From positions 1 to 51,338 of the forward strand of contig JAOTVV010000021.1 in assembly GCA_029863245.1 (NCBI GenBank): a stretch of DNA of 51,338 nucleotides, in the 5' to 3' direction. Numbering within the stretch: the stretch's first letter is position 1; each line of letters starts with the position of its first letter. Both the position numbers and the translations under genes were made by a program. A model generated the notes under the pieces. The model had not been told where the DNA came from and searched no databases. It saw nothing but the letters and a program-made list of their open reading frames with translations. Of the stretch, positions 8,868 to 14,129 are shown in pieces. The stretch comes from Gemmatimonadota bacterium. GTDB taxonomy: Bacteria > Gemmatimonadota > Gemmatimonadetes > Gemmatimonadales > GWC2-71-9.

Positions 8868-8970
8868 CGTGCGAGGCCGAGACTCGGCGCAGATCTGACA
8901 GACCCCCATGCATCTTTGGCAAACACGGGCGCCCAAACCGTCCGTGTGTCTGTCGATCTGGCGCATTCCG

Positions 8971-8986
8971 TTGGCATCCTGGTTGC
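8971..8986 (+). promoter_or_regulatory. Candidate sigma-54 (-24/-12) promoter for hsp20
   Basis: TTGGCAT, five bases, then TTGC gives the GG-N10-GC spacing required by RpoN and matches TGGCAC-N5-TTGC except for one base. It would start transcription about 70 bases before the Hsp20 start codon. One good match in GC-rich DNA can occur by chance, and no activator site was recognised. Confidence 0.35.
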
Positions 8987-9066
8987 CCTCCAGATACGCG
9001 GCGGTCGCCGGGTGGCTCCGGCGGCCGGAGACCGCAGCGATGAACGTTTCAATGGAGGAATGCACC

Positions 9067-9540
9067 ATGCTGTACCCGACGATTTGGCGCCGCCAGGCAC
9101 CCAGCCTGTGGGACGACATTTTCAATATCCGGAACGAGTTCGACCGGCTCCTGGGCCAGACCGAGACCCAGGTCGGCAGCGCGTGGGTTCCCGTGGTCGA
9201 CGTGCGGGAGACGAAGGACGAATTGACCCTGCAGGCGGAGCTCCCGGGACTCACGATCGAAGATGTGGACGTGAGTGTGGAGCACGGCGTGCTCTCGATC
9301 ACCGGTGAGAAGAGGCAGGAGGTCGAGGAGGGTAAGGAAGGATCCGAGTACCACCTGGTTGAGCGGCGCTACGGGCGGTTCGAGCGCCGGTTCTCGCTGC
9401 CGCGGTCAGTGGACGCCGAGAAGGTCCGGGCGGAGTTCGCCGACGGCGTCCTCCAGGTCACCCTGCCCAAAGTGGAAGCGGCCAAGCCGCGCAAGATCGA
9501 GGTAAAGGTCAGCGACATGACTCGACCGGGCAGCAAGTAG
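9067..9540 (+). CDS. Hsp20/alpha-crystallin family small heat-shock protein
   Basis: A 157-residue ATP-independent holdase chaperone. GGAGGA seven bases before the ATG fixes the start at MLYPTIWRRQ; two in-frame ATGs slightly upstream lack such a site. The alpha-crystallin domain runs from about residue 38 (WVPVVDVRETKDELTLQAEL) to 140, with PGLTIEDVDVSVEHGVLSI and the diagnostic A-x-x-x-x-G-V-L motif as FADGVLQVTLPK near the end. The N-terminus (LWDDIFNIRNEFDRLLG) is the usual amphipathic start of class A bacterial members. It stands alone, with its own terminator and a possible sigma-54 promoter. No CIRCE-type inverted repeat was seen upstream. Confidence 0.95.
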   Translation: MLYPTIWRRQAPSLWDDIFNIRNEFDRLLGQTETQVGSAWVPVVDVRETKDELTLQAELPGLTIEDVDVSVEHGVLSITGEKRQEVEEGKEGSEYHLVERRYGRFERRFSLPRSVDAEKVRAEFADGVLQVTLPKVEAAKPRKIEVKVSDMTRPGSK

Positions 9541-9565
9541 TCCGAACGGATCGGACGACATGGGG

Positions 9566-9595
9566 GCCCGGCTGGTGCCGGGCTCCTTTCGTTTT
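9566..9595 (+). terminator. Intrinsic terminator of hsp20
   Basis: A GCCCGGC-TGGT-GCCGGGC hairpin is followed by TCCTTTCGTTTT, 26 bases after the stop codon. This is one of the few classic hairpin-plus-T-run structures in the window. Confidence 0.8.
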
Positions 9596-9616
9596 GCGGC
9601 TGTGCCGGGCTCCCTC

Positions 9617-9665
9617 ACTCCTTACTCCTCACTCCTTACTCCTTACTCCTTACTCCTTACTCCTC
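9617..9665. repeat. Seven tandem copies of the heptamer ACTCCTT/ACTCCTC
   Basis: Seven consecutive 7-base units, five ACTCCTT and two ACTCCTC, run without interruption between the Hsp20 gene and the converging outer-membrane protein gene. The pyrimidine bias is extreme on the plus strand. No spacers and no palindromic unit are present, so this is a simple tandem repeat that could vary in copy number by slippage. Confidence 0.95.
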
Positions 9666-9693
9666 ACTCGCGTCTTCCCGTCTTCCCGCCTCT

Positions 9694-10503
9694 CTACCGC
9701 GGCACCGGAAAATGCCTGATCACCCCCACCGCAAACCGGTAGTCGTCTTCACGCGGGCCGCTCACCGGGATCCGCACTCCGGCACCGACCTCGAAGCCGC
9801 CGCCGACTTCCCAGCGGAACTCGGGCGCCACGAACCAAGTGGCCGGGCCGCCTTCGGTGGCGAACTCGACGATGCCCTCGACGATGGGTGTGAGGCCGAG
9901 CGGGGAGGTCCACGACAACGCGGTACTCAGCTCGACGTGTTCCGACTCGGGTTCCGAGGTCAGGGGAATCTCCAGGTGTCCGGCGGTCTGGAGCAGCCAG
10001 CGCCGCTCGGGTCCGAACGGGAGCCACGCCAAGAGGAACGGCGCGAACGCCGCGTGCTCCTCGCCCAGCCCGCGGTCCGCGTCGCCTGTGGGGATGTCGA
10101 AGTCACCGCCAACCGCCAGGATGAAGCGGTTCAGGTCGTTCACCACGGCGACCTTGGGGCCGATCCCGATATCACCGATTCCGCTCTCGCTCGAGCCCAC
10201 CTCCGGTGACAGATGATGAAACGGGATGTGGGTGACGATGGAGAGATTCGGGATCAGCGCCCATTCCACTTCCAGTTGGGCGGTATAGACCTGTCCCTCG
10301 TCTCCGTCCGAAATGAAGAAATCCGGCCGGAGCTTGCGTTCGATGAACGCGTTCTCGGTGAAGAACGCGTCGATGAAGTGTGGGCCGGGGCCGCGGTGCG
10401 AGTGCACCTCGTCGTGGTCGTGGCCATGGTCGTCCGGTTGCTGCGCGTTGGCGATGGTGGCGCCGCCAACGAGCACGGCAGTCGCGAGAACGAGCGATCG
10501 CAT
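9694..10503 (-). CDS. Outer-membrane beta-barrel protein with His-rich N-terminus
   Basis: A 269-residue exported protein. The signal peptide ends at IANA-QQ. Immediately after it comes HGHDHDEVHSHRGPGPH, with six His and three Asp/Glu, a likely metal-binding tail. The rest alternates polar and hydrophobic residues in short strands (LEVEWALIPNLSIVTHIPFH, GIGDIGIGPKVAV, VGGGFEVGAGVRIP) and ends in a terminal strand FAVGVIRHFPV. This resembles the MetA-like/phenol-degradation and transporter-associated barrel families, though no family can be named with certainty. GAGGAGG before ATG supports the start. It follows a small Cys/His-containing gene at 55 bases on the same strand, so a joint role in handling a transition metal is a reasonable inference. 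Confidence 0.75.
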   Translation of the reverse strand: MRSLVLATAVLVGGATIANAQQPDDHGHDHDEVHSHRGPGPHFIDAFFTENAFIERKLRPDFFISDGDEGQVYTAQLEVEWALIPNLSIVTHIPFHHLSPEVGSSESGIGDIGIGPKVAVVNDLNRFILAVGGDFDIPTGDADRGLGEEHAAFAPFLLAWLPFGPERRWLLQTAGHLEIPLTSEPESEHVELSTALSWTSPLGLTPIVEGIVEFATEGGPATWFVAPEFRWEVGGGFEVGAGVRIPVSGPREDDYRFAVGVIRHFPVPR

Positions 10504-10558
10504 GAGTCCTCCTCGAGTATGAGACGGTTCGAACTGGCTGCAGCAGCGAGTCGATCCG

Positions 10559-10936
10559 TCAGGCTCGTGGAGGAGGAGGGTCGAAGGCGGAGATCCAGGA
10601 GGAGAGAGGAGCCGGCGGGTCCGGGGTCTCGACCTCTCGGGCCACCGTCTCCTGATCCGCTACTATGGAAGGGGAGGGAAGGCCCACATTCTGGCTCCCG
10701 AACGGCGCCATGGCCGTCTGGGTCCAGCTGCCCGTGTGACATTGAGGCGCCTGGTGGTCGGCGCCGTGGTGCGCCCCCTGGCCGGGATGCAGCTCGAAAT
10801 GGCAGGCGATCCCACAGGCCACCCAGGGCTGGAAGCCCAGGAAGGACAGCGCCAACATGAGGCTGGCGAATCGGGGTGAGCGCGACGCGGGCCTCGTAAC
10901 CAAGTTGTAACGTCGGAATCCGCCATTTTGTTCCAT
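10559..10936 (-). CDS. Small exported Cys/His-containing protein (uncertain start)
   Basis: A 125-codon frame of unknown function. A basic N-terminus leads to a hydrophobic stretch (LMLALSFLGFQPWVACG). A segment rich in Cys and His follows, CGIACHFELHPGQGAHH then HQAPQCHTG, and then a Pro/Ser-rich tail. That layout suggests a membrane-anchored or secreted metal-contacting peptide. No Shine-Dalgarno sequence precedes the ATG used here; Met27, or a GTG/TTG just before it, are alternative starts. It lies directly upstream of the barrel protein with the His-rich tail. A similar small frame precedes the porin gene near 28 kb. It may be a real small gene, but coding status is not secure. Confidence 0.45.
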   Translation of the reverse strand: MEQNGGFRRYNLVTRPASRSPRFASLMLALSFLGFQPWVACGIACHFELHPGQGAHHGADHQAPQCHTGSWTQTAMAPFGSQNVGLPSPSIVADQETVAREVETPDPPAPLSSWISAFDPPPPRA

Positions 10937-10961
10937 CCCAGGGCCGCGGAGCGGTTGGGTC

Positions 10962-11918
10962 TCACTGCGGCAGGTTGGCGAGCCGCTCCTTCGCTTCCCG
11001 GTAGCCTTCGAGGATCGCCTCGCCGGCTCGATGGAACTCCATCGAGCGGATGTGGCCCAACTTCGGTTGAATCAGCAGGTCCGGTGGGTCCGCGTCGAGC
11101 CTGGTGGTGGTGATGAACGTCTCCATGATGCTGATCGAGGTGGTCATCACATCGAAGATGCTCGGCAGCTGCTCCCGGCTCCGCCACCGCTTGATCTGGG
11201 CCAAGGCGGGGAGCCCCACGCGAGCCATTCGCGTGTGCAAGGCCCGGGCGATCCTGCTCTTGACGTCGGTGACCGGCACGTCCCGCACCGGTGGTTCGGG
11301 GGCGGGGGGGGCAGCGCGTCCCCGGTACACTCTCCCGCCGACGACGCCGTGGTTCAGGTCCACCGCGATCACAAAATCGGCTCCCATGGCTCGCAGCACG
11401 TTTACCGGAACCGGGTTGACGAGTCCGCCGTCCACCAGGATCCTGTCGTTCCATCGGACGGGCGTCAGGATACCGGGAATGGAGAAGCTGGCTCTCACCG
11501 CTTCGACGATGTCGCCGTCCCGAATGGCGACTTCCTCGCCCGTTTCCAGATCCGTGGCGACGGCACAGTACGGGATCGGGAGCTGCTCGATCCGCGTTTC
11601 CTTGATGTAGTTCCGGATGAAGGCCGAGAGCTTTGTCCCGTCGATGAGCCCGGACTTCGGCAGGACGGCATCGTAGAACGACGCGACCTGCCTCCAGTCG
11701 AGCTCGAGCGCGACGTCCTCGAGGGCGTCGAGGTCTCCGGACGCAAACACCGCGCCCACGGCGGCCCCGATGCTGGCGCCCGCCACGTAGTCCACGCGCA
11801 AGCCGGCCTCGGCCAGGCCACGGATCACGCCGATGTGTGCCCAGCCACGCGCGGAGCCGCTGCCGAGCGCGAGCCCGACAGACCCCCGTACCCGATGCGT
11901 CTCTTCCGATGATGCCAT
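10962..11918 (-). CDS. Patatin-like phospholipase (RssA/NTE family)
   Basis: A 318-residue lipid acyl hydrolase. The N-terminal half carries the patatin core: the oxyanion loop GLALGSGSARGWAH (about residues 15-28), the nucleophile serine in GASIGA and the catalytic Asp in DGGLVNPVP. The Asp-Gly-Gly dyad partner and the spacing are typical of bacterial RssA-like members. No signal peptide is seen, so it is probably cytosolic or peripheral to the inner membrane. An in-frame TTG two codons upstream is possible, but ATG was preferred. The C-terminal 100 residues (SIMETFITTTRLDADPPDLLI) fit the family's helical cap. The gene is not obviously co-transcribed with anything upstream. Confidence 0.9.
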   Translation of the reverse strand: MASSEETHRVRGSVGLALGSGSARGWAHIGVIRGLAEAGLRVDYVAGASIGAAVGAVFASGDLDALEDVALELDWRQVASFYDAVLPKSGLIDGTKLSAFIRNYIKETRIEQLPIPYCAVATDLETGEEVAIRDGDIVEAVRASFSIPGILTPVRWNDRILVDGGLVNPVPVNVLRAMGADFVIAVDLNHGVVGGRVYRGRAAPPAPEPPVRDVPVTDVKSRIARALHTRMARVGLPALAQIKRWRSREQLPSIFDVMTTSISIMETFITTTRLDADPPDLLIQPKLGHIRSMEFHRAGEAILEGYREAKERLANLPQ

Positions 11919-11980
11919 GAGCAATTTCCGTGTGGGTCCGGGGTCTCCGTCAGAAGGGAGCGTGTGTTGCTGAGAAGCAA

Positions 11981-12009
11981 AACGGGTCAGCCAGGTCCGC
12001 TAACCCGTT
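11981..12009 (-). terminator. Hairpin with T-rich trailer on the minus strand
   Basis: AACGGGTCAGC pairs with GCTAACCCGTT (10 of 11) around a CAGGTCC loop, and TTTGCTTCTC follows on the minus strand. No convincing gene ends just before it, so it may terminate read-through from the tRNA-bounded segment, or protect the patatin gene from it. Between the patatin start and 12390 there is no gene. The stretch holds this hairpin, the palindrome at 12058, the tRNA fragment at 12174 and the hairpin at 12313. Confidence 0.45.
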
Positions 12010-12057
12010 GACCGTCGTTCGGTTCCGCATGGCGATGTTCGGGAAGTCCCCAACTGC

Positions 12058-12077
12058 TCGAATGTAACAGTATTCGA
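12058..12077. promoter_or_regulatory. AT-rich inverted repeat TCGAAT-N8-ATTCGA
   Basis: A 6-bp perfect inverted repeat with an 8-base centre sits in a locally AT-rich patch about 140 bases upstream of the patatin start. It could be an operator, or part of a promoter region with TACTGT on the minus strand. This rests on symmetry alone. Confidence 0.2.
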
Positions 12078-12173
12078 AGCGGCGGGCGTTTCGGCCCCAG
12101 AAACGCGGCCGGGCCAGCCGGTGTGCTGACCCGTGTTCCTGCACCCCGCCGTGGGCGGGCGTGGCGCGTGGGA

Positions 12174-12203
12174 GAAGCTCCGGAGGAGGGACTCGAACCC
12201 CCG
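12174..12203 (-). repeat. Displaced tRNA-Asn 3' end (att-like direct repeat, distal copy)
   Basis: Thirty bases here are identical to the 3' end of the tRNA-Asn gene plus 4 bases beyond it. They cover the T-loop (TTCGAGT), the 3' half of the acceptor stem and the discriminator base. The sequence next to it does not form the rest of a tRNA. Partial tRNA 3' ends of this kind are the hallmark left when a tyrosine-integrase element inserts into a tRNA gene and restores it. Confidence 0.85.
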
Positions 12204-12312
12204 CTCGAGGTCGACCCGCTTTGCGGCGGGCGACATCCAGGGGCTGGCAGCGACTGAACGCGACGACCAGACCCGCGCTGCTGGGAACGCTTAGGACAGG
12301 GGGCGACGGAGT

Positions 12313-12340
12313 GCCCCGAGCGCCGCGGAACGCTCGGGGC
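12313..12340 (-). terminator. Perfect 10-bp hairpin after the collar-domain gene
   Basis: GCCCCGAGCG and its exact complement flank an 8-base loop, 50 bases past the stop codon of the collagen-like/tail-collar gene. No T-run follows, so it may be a terminator or an RNA-stabilising stem. Confidence 0.5.
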
Positions 12341-12390
12341 GTGGATGACGGTGATGATGTTCTCGAGCGGTACAGTGCGCTCGATGCCGT

Positions 12391-13107
12391 CTAGTTCCGT
12401 GACGGAAAGACGCCTTGGAGCGCGATCACATAGCGCATGCCGCAGATTGGCTCGAGCCCGCGCAGATCGGGCAAGGCGAATGTTGTGCGTCCGTCGCCTC
12501 CATAGGTGGTGCCCAACAGCGCGAAGAGCGCCGTGTTTTGCGAGATGGGGAGCAACTGTCCCTCGGCGAACGCCCAGCCGCGCGGCGCAAAGTTGAACCC
12601 AACGAGACCTATCGCGCCGAGGAACGGCTCGGGACCGACGGCGGCGGCACTCATGAGGTTGAGCCCCGCTCCGGAGGCCACACGGTCGCGACTTGGGGGA
12701 TCGCCGCCACGCCCGTCGGTGGTGTCCGGGTTCAGGAAGAATGAATCAGGATCCCGTAACCAGCTACCCGTTGCGGGAAGGGTCTGCGGGCACCCAAACC
12801 CTGGTCCGGGAGGACCGGGATCACCTTGGTCGCCCTTATCCCCTTGGTCCCCTTTGTCGCCCTTCTGGCCTTTCTCGTTCCAACTGAACAGGACGTGGTG
12901 CCGAGACTTGCAGTCGGGACCGGAGTCGTCCGTCCGCACCCGGTACACCACGCCTGAATGCGGGATGTAGCAGGCGTAGATGATCGTATCCTGCTGCTCA
13001 GGCGACGGATCGTCTTGTGCCTGCAAGACGACGGGTGCTCCAACAAGCACCGCCAACACCGCGATGGTGGGCAACCGCAAGCCGGAGGGTGTGCGCTCGA
13101 TCGTCAT
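12391..13107 (-). CDS. Exported collagen-like protein with phage tail-collar domain
   Basis: A 238-residue protein. The start is fixed by AAGGAG nine bases before ATG. A signal peptide (VLAVLVGAPVVLQAQ) is followed by a small domain with Cys (IIYACYIPHSGVVYRV) and then about eight Gly-X-Y triplets (GQKGDKGDQGDKGDQGDPGP). The C-terminal half is a tail-collar/microcystin-dependent-protein-like domain: VGFNFAPRGWAFAEGQLLPI, then LFALLGTTYGGDGRTTFALP and DLRG. In phages such domains trimerise short fibres. With a signal peptide and a collagen triple-helix segment, this version is more likely an exported trimeric surface fibre or adhesin. It lies inside the segment bounded by tRNA-Asn repeats. The function is unproven. 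Confidence 0.8.
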   Translation of the reverse strand: MTIERTPSGLRLPTIAVLAVLVGAPVVLQAQDDPSPEQQDTIIYACYIPHSGVVYRVRTDDSGPDCKSRHHVLFSWNEKGQKGDKGDQGDKGDQGDPGPPGPGFGCPQTLPATGSWLRDPDSFFLNPDTTDGRGGDPPSRDRVASGAGLNLMSAAAVGPEPFLGAIGLVGFNFAPRGWAFAEGQLLPISQNTALFALLGTTYGGDGRTTFALPDLRGLEPICGMRYVIALQGVFPSRN

Positions 13108-13169
13108 GGTAGCGTGCTCCTTGCGCTTGTCGTATGTGGAGTCCATTGGCAGTCACTCGCTCCTTCGGC

Positions 13170-13625
13170 CTAGGTGCCTGTCGAGTCAACGGCGTTCCTG
13201 ACCACCTGGAGTGCCCCGTCCACGATGAGGGAGAGGACGTCGTAAAGGATCAGGGCCTCCGCGTCTTCCGCACCATCGCTCTCCCGTGCTGGTGTCTTGC
13301 CTTGGGCTACGCCCTCGAGCAGTCGTGACCGCAGCGCTTCGAGCGCGGTCATCGCATGCGTGAGTTCGCGTTCCGTGGGACGGTCCGCTAGCGGCCGCAG
13401 CGCGACGACAATCTGATCGGCGCTGGCGCGTCCCGCGATCTGGGCAACGAGTGGCCGCACGAACGCATCGTCCAGCAAGCTGGCGACGAGCTGAAGTGGA
13501 TCCAAAGGCTGCACCGGTGGAGTCTCCAGCGCCGTCGGTGATGCCGGTTGCACGGCCAGCGGGCCGTCGCGGCATCCGACGCCGACGGATAGAAGTGTCA
13601 GTAGTCCGATGGTGATTCGGGTCAT
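13170..13625 (-). CDS. Small putative lipoprotein, unknown function
   Basis: A 151-residue protein with no family I recognise. The signal peptide (MTRITIGLLTLLSVGVGC) ends in a lipobox-like VGVGC followed by RDG. The mature part is a proline-rich linker and then an almost wholly helical region (LVASLLDDAFVRPLVAQIAG, HAMTALEALRSRLLEGV, ILYDVLSLIVDGALQVV) suggestive of a helical bundle. GGAGCG upstream supports the ATG. It sits 62 bases before the collar-domain gene on the same strand, and both are inside the tRNA-bounded segment, so they may form a two-gene unit. Confidence 0.65.
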   Translation of the reverse strand: MTRITIGLLTLLSVGVGCRDGPLAVQPASPTALETPPVQPLDPLQLVASLLDDAFVRPLVAQIAGRASADQIVVALRPLADRPTERELTHAMTALEALRSRLLEGVAQGKTPARESDGAEDAEALILYDVLSLIVDGALQVVRNAVDSTGT

Positions 13626-13772
13626 GACATCGCTCCGGTCGATGAGGCGGTGATTTCGAATGGTGGTCGTACCGGTCGCGTCTGCGGACGTGGACGTCGC
13701 ACGCGAATGTCTGCCGGACGCCGAAGTCGTGTTGCCCACCAAACGATACCGCTCCCCGAGACTAACTCGGCG

Positions 13773-13792
13773 GCGTCACAAAACCGTGACGC
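13773..13792. promoter_or_regulatory. Inverted repeat GCGTCAC-N6-GTGACGC upstream of the lipoprotein gene
   Basis: A perfect 7-bp inverted repeat around AAAACC lies 148 bases before the lipoprotein start, in the roughly 310-base gene-free stretch between that gene and tRNA-Asn. TGACG-type half-sites are common operators, so a regulator site is possible. I saw no gene in this stretch. Confidence 0.3.
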
Positions 13793-13938
13793 TGGGCACA
13801 AATGGGCTGTGGCGGAGCAGGGAGCGGAGACAGTTGAGCCTGAAGGGGAAGAGAGAAGGGGAAGCGAAAAACGGGATCCCTGGCGCGTGCCGGCTGGTCG
13901 CCCCGGCTGTGCCTGATCCCGGTTCCGTTGGGTGGAAC

Positions 13939-13968
13939 GAAGCTCCGGAGGAGGGACTCGAACCCCCG
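13939..13968 (-). repeat. tRNA-Asn 3' end, proximal copy of the 30-bp direct repeat
   Basis: This copy is identical to the one 1,765 bases away. It overlaps 26 bases of the intact tRNA and runs 4 bases past its 3' end. It would be the tRNA-proximal attachment site if the segment arrived by site-specific integration. Confidence 0.85.
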
Positions 13969-14015
13969 ACCCGGCGGTTAACAGCCGCCTGCTCTACCAG
14001 CTGAGCTACTCCGGA
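13943..14015 (-). tRNA. tRNA-Asn (anticodon GTT)
   Basis: A 73-nucleotide cloverleaf is visible. The acceptor TCCGGAG pairs with CTCCGGA, with G as discriminator. The D-arm is AGCTCAGCTGGTAGAGC. The anticodon stem GGCGG/CCGCC holds the loop CTGTTAA, with anticodon GTT. The T-arm GGGGG-TTCGAGT-CCCTC includes one G-T pair. CCA is not encoded. It follows uvrA on the same strand with a strong hairpin between them. Confidence 0.97.
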
Positions 14016-14017
14016 CT

Positions 14018-14046
14018 GCGCGGCGGCGGTGGAACCGCCGCCGCGC
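14018..14046 (-). terminator. Perfect 12-bp GC hairpin between uvrA and tRNA-Asn
   Basis: GCGCGGCGGCGG pairs exactly with CCGCCGCCGCGC around a TGGAA loop, ending two bases from the tRNA 5' end. It could end uvrA transcription. It could also be a processing stem in a joint transcript, because there is no T-run and almost no room for a tRNA promoter after it. Confidence 0.55.
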
Positions 14047-14129
14047 CGTCAGTCTAACCGCGCCCGGGACACCACGCAAGCGAGTCCGGCTGCCGTACGG
14101 AGCACCCGGCCGGGCCCAATCCCGGGGCC

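Noticed and set aside
9611..9680. CRISPR array at the heptamer repeats
   Set aside because: The units are 7 bases, contiguous, and have no spacers or cas genes.
12000..12236. A 78-codon minus-strand frame spanning the tRNA fragment
   Set aside because: It translates tRNA-derived sequence, has no conserved pattern, and crosses hairpins typical of non-coding DNA.
12174..12240. A second tRNA gene at the tRNA-like fragment
   Set aside because: Only the T-loop and acceptor 3' side are present. The neighbouring bases form a simple GC hairpin and not an anticodon or D-arm.
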